64,000 nt of DNA from Raineyella sp044508675 (GTDB lineage: Bacteria; Actinomycetota; Actinomycetes; Propionibacteriales; Propionibacteriaceae). Location of the stretch: positions 24,112 to 88,111 of the forward strand of contig JBIQHF010000012.1 in NCBI GenBank assembly GCA_044508675.1, given 5' to 3'. The notes below the pieces were generated by a model that saw nothing but the letters and a program-made list of their open reading frames with translations, was not told where the DNA came from and searched no databases. How positions within the stretch are numbered: the first letter of the stretch is position 1; each line of letters begins with the position of its first letter. Shown one piece after another: positions 50,873 through 58,883 of this stretch. Both the position numbers and the translations under genes were made by a program.

Positions 50873-51115
50873 ATGCAGATGCACCTGCAGGACTGGTTCT
50901 TCCTGAACCCGTGGGCGCTGTGGCTCACCGGCGTCGTCCTGGCCCTGATGATCGAGCTGCTGCAACGTGACGGCCGTGCCCTGGCCTGCGCCGGGGCCTG
51001 CGCGATCGGCGCAGTGGTGGCGTCCCTGGCGCCGCAGCACTGGTGGCTCGCCGCGGCCGCCGCGCTGGTGGCGGCCTGGACCTTCTGGATGACCCTGCGT
51101 CCCGTCCGGTCCTGA
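50873..51115 (+). CDS. Small membrane protein, NfeD-like
   Basis: An 80-aa protein with three hydrophobic segments (about 12-28, 36-52, 55-72): LTGVVLALMIELLQRDG then ACAGACAIGAVVASL. It resembles the membrane half of short NfeD proteins, lacking the OB-fold. It begins immediately after the ABC ATPase stop codon, so it is coupled to it and may be its membrane partner. Assignment to NfeD is tentative. Confidence 0.65.
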   Translation: MQMHLQDWFFLNPWALWLTGVVLALMIELLQRDGRALACAGACAIGAVVASLAPQHWWLAAAAALVAAWTFWMTLRPVRS

Positions 51116-51144
51116 CCCCCGACGGCCGGGTGCAGACTGGGACG

Positions 51145-52206
51145 GTGTCCACAGCCCAACTGAACCTCGTCCCCATCACCGATCCGCAGGACGAACGCGT
51201 CGCCGACTACGTGCGCCTGCGTGACGTGTCGCTGCGGAAGACCCTGGAGGCCGAGCAGGGCCTGTTCATCGCCGAGGGGGAGAAGGTCATCCGCCGGGCT
51301 CTCGAGGCGGACTACGAGCCGCGGTCCTTCCTGCTCGCCCCCCGCTGGATCGATTCCCTGGCCGACCGGTTGGCTGCCCACCCCGACGTGCCGGTCTACG
51401 TCGTCAGCGAGGCACTGGCCGAGCAGGTGACCGGCTTCCACGTCCACCGCGGGGCCCTCGCCTCGATGCTCCGCCGGACCCGGTGGACCATGCCCGACCT
51501 GCTGGGCCTGCAGCGCCTGGTGGTCTGTGAGGACATCGTCGACCACACCAACGTGGGCGGTTCCAAACCACCGCAGGTCGGCGATGTCTCCTCGGATACG
51601 AGCCGACCTTGGCAGCCCAAGGTAGCGAAGAGCGAGTTCGACGATACGTTCGAGCTCAACCCTGGCGTGTCCAGCGGGGAGGAGCGGCGCAGGACGGCAG
51701 TTCCCGGCGCGAGTCCAGCGGGCCGAGGAGATAGTTCTGCCTCGAATACGAAGAGCCGCTCGCGGATTGCGATCTTCGAGAACATCGTCGATCATACGAA
51801 TCTTGGAGCCGCGTTTAGGTCAGCCGCGGCGATCGGCGTGGACGCCGTCCTCGTCACCCCCAGTTGCGCGGACCCGCTGTACCGTCGGTCGATCCGGGTC
51901 TCGATGGGAACGGTGTTCCAGGTCCCCTGGGCGCGCATCGACTCATGGCCTGCGGACATCGACATGATTAAAAAGCATGGGTACGTCGTCGCCGGCATGA
52001 CCCTGGGAGAGGGCGCGATCACGCTCGACGAGCTGGTCGCGGAGGACCACCCGCATCTCGCGCTGGTGTTCGGGACAGAAGGCCACGGCCTGACGCGCCA
52101 GGCCGACCGTCGGCTCGACCGACGGGTGACGATCCCGATGATGCACGGGGTGGACTCGTTGAACGTTGCGGCGTCGGCGGCAGTGGCGTTCTACGCGACG
52201 CGGTAG
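51145..52206 (+). CDS. Chimeric TrmH/SpoU rRNA methyltransferase (native 5' half, island-derived 3' half)
   Basis: A 353-aa frame that encodes a SpoU-type 2'-O-ribose methyltransferase, but as a hybrid. Residues 1-138 are the native N-terminal part, ending CEDIVDHTNVG. Residues 139-205 are an in-frame foreign linker without family similarity (SKPPQVGDVSSDTSRPWQ...). Residues 206-353 repeat the junction motif as FENIVDHTNLGAAFRSAAAIG and give a complete SpoU C-terminal domain: FGTEGHGL (motif 2) and IPMMHGVDSLNVAASAAV (motif 3). The last part is lower in GC (for example ATTAAAAAGC at 51966). Normal length is about 270 aa. The native 3' half lies at 63936. GTG 51145 is chosen; GTG 51130 is possible. 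The hybrid may be active if the linker is tolerated. Confidence 0.85.
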   Translation: MSTAQLNLVPITDPQDERVADYVRLRDVSLRKTLEAEQGLFIAEGEKVIRRALEADYEPRSFLLAPRWIDSLADRLAAHPDVPVYVVSEALAEQVTGFHVHRGALASMLRRTRWTMPDLLGLQRLVVCEDIVDHTNVGGSKPPQVGDVSSDTSRPWQPKVAKSEFDDTFELNPGVSSGEERRRTAVPGASPAGRGDSSASNTKSRSRIAIFENIVDHTNLGAAFRSAAAIGVDAVLVTPSCADPLYRRSIRVSMGTVFQVPWARIDSWPADIDMIKKHGYVVAGMTLGEGAITLDELVAEDHPHLALVFGTEGHGLTRQADRRLDRRVTIPMMHGVDSLNVAASAAVAFYATR

Positions 52207-52315
52207 ACCTGGTCGGAAATGTCAAAGCTAGCGAGAGGAACCAAACGAGTGCGAGGGGCAGACTTCTTCGGCCCGTGGGAGGGCGATCCGGTCACGTCTT
52301 GGGAGAGCGCCCTTA

Positions 52316-52333
52316 GAGCTCGCGCGGATAGGA
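52316..52333. repeat. Left terminal inverted repeat of the IS5-type element
   Basis: 18 bp, matching 54908-54925 in inverse orientation without mismatch; preceded by target duplication TTA. Confidence 0.95.
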
Positions 52334-52379
52334 GGGACAGGTCCGGGGGCGAATATTCCCCGCTGCTAGCATCTGTACC

Positions 52380-52436
52380 ATGTCAGGCGCTTCGAGCTCG
52401 GCCGCTTGCGCGGCAGTGACCAGGACGTCCCGCTAG
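52380..52436 (+). CDS. Putative 18-aa leader peptide of the efflux gene
   Basis: ATG followed by 17 codons (MSGASSSAACAAVTRTSR) and TAG. A -10-like TAGCAT (52367-52372) ends 7 nt before the ATG, so the transcript could be leaderless. Its last four codons lie in the left arm of the hairpin at 52423-52449. Short leader peptides overlapping hairpins are a known way to induce resistance genes by ribosome stalling; this reading is inference. Confidence 0.4.
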   Translation: MSGASSSAACAAVTRTSR

Positions 52437-52449
52437 CGGCGGGACGTCC
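52423..52449 (+). promoter_or_regulatory. Attenuator-like hairpin upstream of the efflux gene
   Basis: GGACGTCCCGC / GCGGGACGTCC form an 11-bp perfect stem around TAGCG. A second word GGAACGTCC (52474-52482) could pair with one arm instead, giving alternative structures before the MFS gene start at 52552. This suits transcriptional or translational attenuation. Confidence 0.5.
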
Positions 52450-52551
52450 GGCACACAGCAACACCTCACCTGGAACGTCCAGCCGCTTCGTGATCAGACC
52501 GGAGCGGCCCTTCGTGCTGCTCGGAAACTCTTCAGAGCGACGGAGCAATTG

Positions 52552-53970
52552 ATGCTTTCAGGCACTTCCACCACTTCATGCGGGATCGGTCCCGCCCCTG
52601 TGCGCGCATGGCTCGTGCTGTGCGCGATGTCGATGCTGCAGTTCTTCATCGCGGTCGACGTGACCGTGGTCAACATCGCGCTGCCCTCGATCGGCGCGGA
52701 CCTCGGCGTCGGGGGACACTCCCTGACCTGGGTCGTGGTCGGCTACACCATCACCGGCGGAGGGCTGCTGATGCTCGGCGGTCGGCTCGGTGACCTTCTC
52801 GGCCGCCGCCGCACCCTCCTGGTCGGCACGAGCGTCTTCGGCGCGGCCTCCCTGCTGGCTGGCCTGGCCCCGTCCTTTCCGGTCCTGGTCGCGGCCCGCC
52901 TGCTCCAGGGCGCGGGCGAGGCTGTCGCGCTGCCCGCGGCGATGGCGACCATCGTGCTGCTCTTCCCCGAGGGGCCGCGCCGCTCACGGGCCCTGAGCGT
53001 GTGGGCGGCCGTGGCCAGCTGCGGCCTGGTTCTCGGGTTCGCCCTGTCAGGGATCATCACCGCCCACCTGGGCTGGCGCTGGGTCTTCCTGGTCTCGGTG
53101 CCCTTCATCCTGGTCGTGATCGTGGCCGCGCTGCTCCTGGTACCGGCCGACCGGCCCGCGTCCGGGGGACGGTGCCGCTTGGACCTTCCCGGTTCGCTCC
53201 TGCTGACCGCGTGCCCGCTGCTGTTCGTCTACGCCGCGGTCGAGGCGGGCGAGCCTGCCACCGGCCTGTGGGTCAGCGGGGTCGCGCTGGTGTGCGCGGT
53301 GCTGGCTGCTGCCGGGTTCGTGCGGGTCGAGTCGAGGTCGCCGAACCCGCTGGTCCCGCTGACCTTCTTCGCCGATCGGGCCCGGCTGCGGGCGAACCTG
53401 ACGACGATGCTGCTCAGCGGTGCGTTGTCGACCTCGTTCCTGCTGTTCACGTTCTACCTGCAGGACAGGCTCGGTATCGGGCCTCTGGGGGCAGGCCTGA
53501 CGATGCTGCCCCTGGCCGTGGCGCTGATCGTGGCCTCGGTGCTCGTGCCTCGGCTGCTGGGACACTGGGGCGCACGCGCCTGCGTGCTGGTCGGCCTGGC
53601 AGCGGCTGCCGGCGCGATGGGCGTGGTCGCGCTCGTGGCCGTCCTGGATGGTGGAGCGGTGTGGCTGCTCCCGGCGATGCTACTGATCGCAGCGGGCATG
53701 GGCTTCGGGCTCGTGGGTCTGCAGTACATCGCAGTCAGCGGCACCACCGAGGAGGACGCCGGGATCGCCTCCGGCGTCCAGCGAGCATCTGACCAGCTCG
53801 GCGGAGCAGCCGGGGTGGCCGTCTACGTCGGCCTCGGGTTCGCACCGGCCCTGCACTCCGGGGACCCGTTCGTGGTCGCTGCGGTGCTCGCCGTTATCGG
53901 GCTGGTCGTCGGTGCCGTGGTCATCTCCCGCTCGCCGTCCACCGCGGCGGGGCAGCCGCAGGTCGGGTAG
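52552..53970 (+). CDS. MFS drug:H+ antiporter, DHA2 family (transposon cargo)
   Basis: A 472-aa major facilitator of the 14-segment DHA2 type, related to multidrug and antibiotic exporters. Motif D/A region VDVTVVNIALPSIGADL (about residue 34), GRLGDLLGRRRTLLVG (about 80) and GLQYIAVSGTTEEDAGIASG (about 385) are typical. It is the passenger gene of the IS5-type element and has a leader peptide and hairpin upstream, suggesting inducible expression. GGAG precedes the start; a TTG directly before the ATG is an alternative. Substrate not predictable; a resistance role is likely. Confidence 0.85.
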   Translation: MLSGTSTTSCGIGPAPVRAWLVLCAMSMLQFFIAVDVTVVNIALPSIGADLGVGGHSLTWVVVGYTITGGGLLMLGGRLGDLLGRRRTLLVGTSVFGAASLLAGLAPSFPVLVAARLLQGAGEAVALPAAMATIVLLFPEGPRRSRALSVWAAVASCGLVLGFALSGIITAHLGWRWVFLVSVPFILVVIVAALLLVPADRPASGGRCRLDLPGSLLLTACPLLFVYAAVEAGEPATGLWVSGVALVCAVLAAAGFVRVESRSPNPLVPLTFFADRARLRANLTTMLLSGALSTSFLLFTFYLQDRLGIGPLGAGLTMLPLAVALIVASVLVPRLLGHWGARACVLVGLAAAAGAMGVVALVAVLDGGAVWLLPAMLLIAAGMGFGLVGLQYIAVSGTTEEDAGIASGVQRASDQLGGAAGVAVYVGLGFAPALHSGDPFVVAAVLAVIGLVVGAVVISRSPSTAAGQPQVG

Positions 53971-53977
53971 CAGGACC

Positions 53978-54021
53978 GGGGCCGCCGCACCGCGCCCGGA
54001 CGGGTACGGCGCGGCGGCCCC
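53978..54021 (+). terminator. Terminator after the efflux gene
   Basis: GGGGCCGCCGC (53978-53988) and GCGGCGGCCCC (54011-54021) form an 11-bp stem, and the T-rich TTCTTCT follows 4 nt later. It lies between the efflux and transposase genes. Confidence 0.7.
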
Positions 54022-54056
54022 GCCCTTCTTCTCGACGACGACGATCACAAGACCAC

Positions 54057-54896
54057 GTGCCCGTCCTGCCCGGCTTCATCGCCGACCCTCTGTGGGAACA
54101 GTTCCGAGCCCTGCTGCCCGAACGCAACATCAACCACCCTTTGGGGTGTCACCGCCCGCGCATCCCAGACCGGGTCGTCTTTGACAAGCTTCTGGCCCGC
54201 CTCGTCCTGGGAGGTACCTACCAGCAGCACGCCGATGAGACCTGCTCGGCGACCACGATGCGAGCCCGCCGGGACGAGTGGATCCGTGCCGGCGTGTTCG
54301 AGCGGCTCCACCACCTGGCGCTGGAAGCCTACGACCAGGCTGTCGGCCTCGACCTGGACAACCTCGTGGTCGACGGATGCATCGTCAAGGCACCGTGCGG
54401 AGGAGAGAACACCGGCCGCAGCCCTGTCGACCGCGGCAAATTGGGTCTCAAGAGATCGGTGCTCGTGGACGGCGGCGGGATACCGATCGGATGGGTGCTG
54501 GCCGGGGCCAACAGGAACGACTCTCCGCTCCTGCGTCCGACGCTAGAGACCCTCGCCGTGGTCGGATTCAGGCTTCCTGAGGTCATCACGGTTCACCTGG
54601 ATGCGGGCTATGACTCGGCTCGGACCCGGGATCTTCTCTCCGAGCTGGGCTGCACCCCGAACATCACTCCCAAGGGGGTATTCCTGCCTATCAACCACAC
54701 TCGTCGATGGGTCGTCGAGCGGACCAACTCATGGCACAACAGAGGGTTCTCGGCGCTGGCGAGGGTGACCGACCGGCAAGGGTGCGTGCAGAACGCCTGG
54801 GTGGCGCTGGCCAGCGCGATCATCATCATCCGCCGCCTGGTCCGGCAGTCCTGGAAGCGCTACCGGTGGGACTCTCGTCCTGCCCGGTGCCCCTGA
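54057..54896 (+). CDS. IS5-family transposase (DDE type)
   Basis: A 279-aa transposase that looks intact. N-terminal DUF4096-like domain (DPLWEQFRALLPERN) and a DDE domain with Asp106 in NLVVDGCIVKAP, Asp182 in HLDAGYDS and Glu221 in RWVVERTNSWHNRG. It uses a GTG start. It ends 11 bp before the right inverted repeat, as usual for IS5 elements, and would move the whole 2.6-kb unit including the efflux gene. Confidence 0.92.
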   Translation: MPVLPGFIADPLWEQFRALLPERNINHPLGCHRPRIPDRVVFDKLLARLVLGGTYQQHADETCSATTMRARRDEWIRAGVFERLHHLALEAYDQAVGLDLDNLVVDGCIVKAPCGGENTGRSPVDRGKLGLKRSVLVDGGGIPIGWVLAGANRNDSPLLRPTLETLAVVGFRLPEVITVHLDAGYDSARTRDLLSELGCTPNITPKGVFLPINHTRRWVVERTNSWHNRGFSALARVTDRQGCVQNAWVALASAIIIIRRLVRQSWKRYRWDSRPARCP

Positions 54897-54907
54897 TCCA
54901 TACGCCG

Positions 54908-54925
54908 TCCTATCCGCGCGAGCTC
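54908..54925. repeat. Right terminal inverted repeat of the IS5-type element
   Basis: Exact complement of 52316-52333; followed by target duplication TTA (54926-54928). Confidence 0.95.
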
Positions 54926-55946
54926 TTAGTGAGATCGAGTCAGTTCTCAAGCGAACTGGGCAGCAGCGCGCCGTCGGTTGGCGCGGACAGGTCGACGCTC
55001 GTTGGAGCCTCCACAGCGGGCTGTACAGGAGACTGCTTGACGCGCGATCGGGATTGCAACCGGCACCAGAGGAAGACGATCTGCTTCGAGCGGAAGAGAA
55101 GATCGCTCACTTCGTGCGAGGAGAGTGGCGTTTCGACCAGATGCCCTATCTGGAGTTGCTGGCGAACCTACAACACTTTAGAGGGCCGACACGGATGCTT
55201 GATGTCTCGCTCAGTCCGCTGGTCGCTCTCTGGTTCGCCGTCGAGGAGCAGCATGGCGAGTTGGACAGCGCGGACGGGCGAATCTTCGCATTCGACGTCA
55301 CGAATCGCCGTGTACAACTGGACGAGAAGTGGAATACGTACGACATTCCTTGGCGTGAGTCGGGCAGAAACACGCGTTGGTGCAGAGATCTGCCATTGCT
55401 GTGGAGGCCACCCTCCTACAATGAACGCATCCCTGCGCAGCAGTCTGGCTTCCTGCTCGCGGGAGTGCCGAAGGTCTACGGCGGTGGGAACGCCCAGTAC
55501 CGGAAGGCCCCCGGTACGTCAGGAGAGTTATGGCGCATCGATGAGGTGCGACGAGCCACCTCTCTCCCCACCAAGATGGTCGATCGCTCCGGGAAGGCTC
55601 TACAACAAGGTACCGAGCCCACCCTCACGATTCGAATTGCCGCAGAAGCAAAGGCTGGGATTCGTCGTCGACTCGAACGGGACTACGGGTACAACCCCGC
55701 AACTATGTACCCCGATCTGTTCGGCATGGCTGCCGAAGTGCGTCGGGCCGTCGACAGTGCCGCGCTCTTGAAGTAAGCCTCGTGTCGGGTCGGGGCGCTC
55801 CGCTGTGGCCGTGCAACAGCTCGCCCCTTTTCGACGACCTCGATGGCGGGCGCGCCGCCGACCGCCCGAGGACCGGCAAGTGATACGACGCTGATCTCGG
55901 TCGAATGCCGAGCCGAAGACACCAAGCTCAGTCGGCCTGTTACCAG

Positions 55947-58883
55947 CTAGTAGTACTCCCGGACGTAACCGAGGGCTTTCTCGAAGACGTCGTTGTCGCG
56001 GATCTTGAACTGGACGTAGAGCGTCTTACGTAGGGCTTGGCGGACCTCCTGGTCGCCGCGGATCGTGGACTGCCAGCCCTCGAAGCGCACCCCGCGGACA
56101 ACCTCGTCGATCCGGTTCACGACGTTCTCGACGATGATCGGGGTCTCGTCGCCCTTGAGGGCATCGAACAGCTCCGTCAGGGCCGCTTTGCCCTGTTCTT
56201 CGCGGGGTACCTCGTCTGCTGCCTTCTCGGCCGCGACGGTGTCCCGGGCCAGCTCGAGGAGCTCGCGCAGGAAGTCGAGGCTGGACTGCTGGATGTCGGC
56301 GTAGCGCTCACGGAGGTCGTTGAGTCGTTGCCCGAGCTCGATGAAGACCGGATTGTGCAGGTGCCTGGCGATGCGTGCGGTGATCTGACGCTCGATCTCT
56401 TCGGTGGGGATGTCGGTGCGCCGACCGGTCATGAGGTCTTCGATCGTCTGAGCGTCGAGCACGATCGTCTCGGTGTTCTGCGGGATCTCAACGGCGACGT
56501 GCTCGTTGATCAGGTCGATTGTCTTGGCTCCGAGCGCGTGCCACACGAGTCGCCCCGTGATGTCCGAGGGGCGTACTGACTCGTAGACATCCGTGAGCCA
56601 TCGGTAGTCGTCGCGATGTTCGCCCAGCATGGGGTCAGGACTGAGTGCCTCCCACAGCTGTGACACCACGCTGTAGGCCGCCCCGAAGGCGTCCTTCGTC
56701 ACGTCGTCGGCGATCGCGGATTGTGCCTGGACGAGGCCTTCGTACCCGCCGACCGTGCGGTCGACACCGGGGAAGAACGCGAGTGCGGCAGCGATCGCCG
56801 GCGCGAGCTGAGCCTTCAGTTCTTCGATGTTGGAGACGACCTCTCGAACAGCCTGCTCGTCGAAGGAGAGGGATCGGGCGACGTCGTCGAAGATGCCGAG
56901 GTAGTCGACGATCAGGCCGTGGGTCTTGTCCGGCGGGTACACGCGGTTGGTGCGAGTGATCGCTTGGAGCAGCGTGTGCTCCTTCAGTGGCTTGTCGAGG
57001 TACTGGCAGTAGAGGATCGGAGCGTCGAACCCGGTCAGCAGCTTCGCAGTTACGATGATGATCTTGAGCGGGTCGGTCGGGTCGTTGAACCGCGCGACGA
57101 CCTGCTCAAGCTCCTCGGCACCTGGGGTCCACTTGGCCCAGTCGGGCGAGTCACCTCGGGTCTTCGACATGACGATGGTCGATGCCTCGGGCCCGAGGTG
57201 CTTGTCGAGCTCGTTCTTGTACGCGACGCAGGAGGCCTTGTCGTACGCGACGACCTGCGCCTTGAAACCCTGGGGCTCCACTTTGGATTGGAAGTGGGCG
57301 GCGATGTCGGCGGCGATCTTTGCGATGCGCGAGGGCGTCTTGATCAGCACCTCGATCGAGGCCGCCTTCTTCGAGAGGGTGATCTTGTCGCTCTCGGACA
57401 GATCGCGATCCGTGGCGAGTTCCTCGAACGCCGCGTCGATCGCCTCCTGGTCGATGTGGATTTCTGAGAGTCGTGGTTCGAAGTGCAACGGAAGGGTCGC
57501 ACCGTCGCGGATGGAGTCCTGGAATGAGTACCGCGACAGGTAGCCGCCCTCGTCCTCGGGTGCGCCGAACCACTTGAAGGTGTTGCGGTCGCGCCGGTTG
57601 ATCGGCGTGCCTGTCAGACCGAAGAGGTACGCGTTGGGCAGAGCCTCACGCATCTTCTGCCCGTAGTCGCCCTCTTGCGAGCGGTGGGCCTCGTCGACCA
57701 TCGCGATGATGTTCTGCCGGGCGTCGAGGACGCCAGGTGCCTCGCCGAACTTGTGGATCGTGGTGATGATGATCTTCCGCGCGCCCTGGCTGAGCAGCGT
57801 CTGGAGTTGCGCTCTCGAGTCCGTCGACACCAAGCCCGGGACGTCCGAGGCGTTGAAGGTGCCCGTGATCTGGGTGTCCAGGTCGATGCGGTCGACCACG
57901 ATCAGGATCGTTGGGTTCGTGAGCTCGGCCATCGCGCGCAGTTTGAGCGCGGTGAAGACCATGAGCAGTGACTTGCCCGAGCCCTGGAAGTGCCAGATCA
58001 GGCCCTGCTTGACCTTGCCGAGCAGGACCCGGTCGACGATGAGGTTGGTCGCCTGGAACTGCTGGAATCGCGCGATGATCTTGATCTTGCGGTGCTTCTT
58101 GTCAGTCGCGTAGATGGTGAAGAACCGCAGAAAATCCAGGACCGCACGGGGATTGAGTACTCCTTCGACGGCCTCTTGGACCGCTACGAGACCGATCTTC
58201 GCCGGCGCATCCCCATCGGTGGGGTCTTCGCGCCAGGGGCCCCAGAGCTCCACCGGCATGCCGATGGTGCCGTAGCGGAAGTCCTTGCCCTCGGTCGCGA
58301 AGCAGAACACGTTGGGCACGAAGAACTGTGGGACGCTCTGCTCGTAGTCATCGTGGATCTGCGCGGCCCCGTCGATCCAGGTGTACGCCGGCCGGATCGG
58401 CGTCTTCGCCTCGCCCACCACGAGAGGCAGACCGTTGCACCACAGCACCAGGTCGAACCGCTTCTCCAGCCGACCCTGCTTGAAGGTCACCTCTGTCGAG
58501 ACGATCCACTGGTTCGACGAGTCCTCGTCGAGATGGTCGAAGTCAATCAGCCGGACCGTGGTGTGCTCGCCGTTCGGCCCGAACGGCATCGACTTCTGCC
58601 CGGTCAGCCAGGCCATGAACTCCTCGTTGGCGACCACCGGATGCGGGCTGTTGCGGGCGGCGATCAGGATGGCGCGGAGGTTGTAGATGACCTCATCTGC
58701 CTTCGCAGGGTCCGCCTCGATCTCCGGATTGAAGCGGATGAGTGCGCCCTTGAGCACACCTTCCAGCAGCACCTCGTCGGTACGACGCGGCAGTTCGTTA
58801 CCCGGCACGAACTGGACGTCAATCGACTTCACCAGGTCGCGGATGAAGTCGCGCACTGAGTTCGCCTCGTTGAACTGCGCCAT
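55947..58883 (-). CDS. hsdR: Type I restriction endonuclease, R subunit (HsdR)
   Basis: A 978-aa motor-nuclease subunit that translocates and cuts unmodified foreign DNA. The nuclease site is Asp144...Glu158-x-Lys160 (RFDLVLW...VVGEAK), Walker A is FQGSGKSLL (about 299-307), the DEAH box is VDEAHRSQ (397-400) and LFGLTGTP and TRTNRVYPP are further SF2 helicase motifs. Start and hsdS stop overlap (TAATG). It is the last gene of the operon hsdM1-hsdM2-hsdS-hsdR. Base composition is lower in GC than in the flanking chromosome. Confidence 0.95.
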   Translation of the reverse strand: MAQFNEANSVRDFIRDLVKSIDVQFVPGNELPRRTDEVLLEGVLKGALIRFNPEIEADPAKADEVIYNLRAILIAARNSPHPVVANEEFMAWLTGQKSMPFGPNGEHTTVRLIDFDHLDEDSSNQWIVSTEVTFKQGRLEKRFDLVLWCNGLPLVVGEAKTPIRPAYTWIDGAAQIHDDYEQSVPQFFVPNVFCFATEGKDFRYGTIGMPVELWGPWREDPTDGDAPAKIGLVAVQEAVEGVLNPRAVLDFLRFFTIYATDKKHRKIKIIARFQQFQATNLIVDRVLLGKVKQGLIWHFQGSGKSLLMVFTALKLRAMAELTNPTILIVVDRIDLDTQITGTFNASDVPGLVSTDSRAQLQTLLSQGARKIIITTIHKFGEAPGVLDARQNIIAMVDEAHRSQEGDYGQKMREALPNAYLFGLTGTPINRRDRNTFKWFGAPEDEGGYLSRYSFQDSIRDGATLPLHFEPRLSEIHIDQEAIDAAFEELATDRDLSESDKITLSKKAASIEVLIKTPSRIAKIAADIAAHFQSKVEPQGFKAQVVAYDKASCVAYKNELDKHLGPEASTIVMSKTRGDSPDWAKWTPGAEELEQVVARFNDPTDPLKIIIVTAKLLTGFDAPILYCQYLDKPLKEHTLLQAITRTNRVYPPDKTHGLIVDYLGIFDDVARSLSFDEQAVREVVSNIEELKAQLAPAIAAALAFFPGVDRTVGGYEGLVQAQSAIADDVTKDAFGAAYSVVSQLWEALSPDPMLGEHRDDYRWLTDVYESVRPSDITGRLVWHALGAKTIDLINEHVAVEIPQNTETIVLDAQTIEDLMTGRRTDIPTEEIERQITARIARHLHNPVFIELGQRLNDLRERYADIQQSSLDFLRELLELARDTVAAEKAADEVPREEQGKAALTELFDALKGDETPIIVENVVNRIDEVVRGVRFEGWQSTIRGDQEVRQALRKTLYVQFKIRDNDVFEKALGYVREYY

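Larger units (their letters stand above)
52316..54925 (+). mobile_element. IS5-family element carrying an MFS efflux gene (2,610 bp)
   Basis: Perfect 18-bp terminal inverted repeats GAGCTCGCGCGGATAGGA (52316-52333) and its complement (54908-54925) are flanked by a direct repeat TTA (52313-52315 and 54926-54928). A TNA 3-bp duplication is typical for the IS1031 group of IS5. It encodes one DDE transposase and, as passenger, an MFS transporter with leader region. The host gene is restored when the element is removed, which proves the boundaries. Confidence 0.93.
52219..55776 (+). pseudogene. FRG-domain gene, disrupted by an IS5-type element
   Basis: Two pieces, 52219-52315 and 54929-55776, join to one frame of 314 codons when the transposon and one TTA copy are removed (codon ..CTT-AGT-GAG.. 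across the scar). The joined protein starts MSKLARGTKRVRGADFFGPW, contains the FRG signature GWRGQVDARWSLHSGLYRR at about residue 50 and the later LANLQHFRGPTRMLDVSLSP. FRG proteins are found in defence islands, often beside restriction systems, as here; their activity is not well defined. It starts 13 nt after the chimeric trmH stop. In its present form the N-terminal fragment runs into the element and the distal part has no good start, so the gene is probably inactive. Confidence 0.9.

Noticed and set aside
51540..51800. A tRNA gene as integration site at the left island edge.
   Set aside because: No cloverleaf could be drawn; the integration point is the conserved SpoU motif within trmH.
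52219..52419. A 66-codon frame running into the transposon as a separate small gene.
   Set aside because: Only its first 32 codons are host DNA; the rest is read-through into the inverted repeat.
52316..54925. Composite transposon with two IS copies.
   Set aside because: Only one transposase and one pair of 18-bp ends are present, so it is a single element with cargo.
55054..55776. The distal FRG part as an independent gene starting at a TTG.
   Set aside because: The frame continues upstream to the transposon edge and joins the 52219 fragment exactly; there is no ribosome binding site at the TTG.
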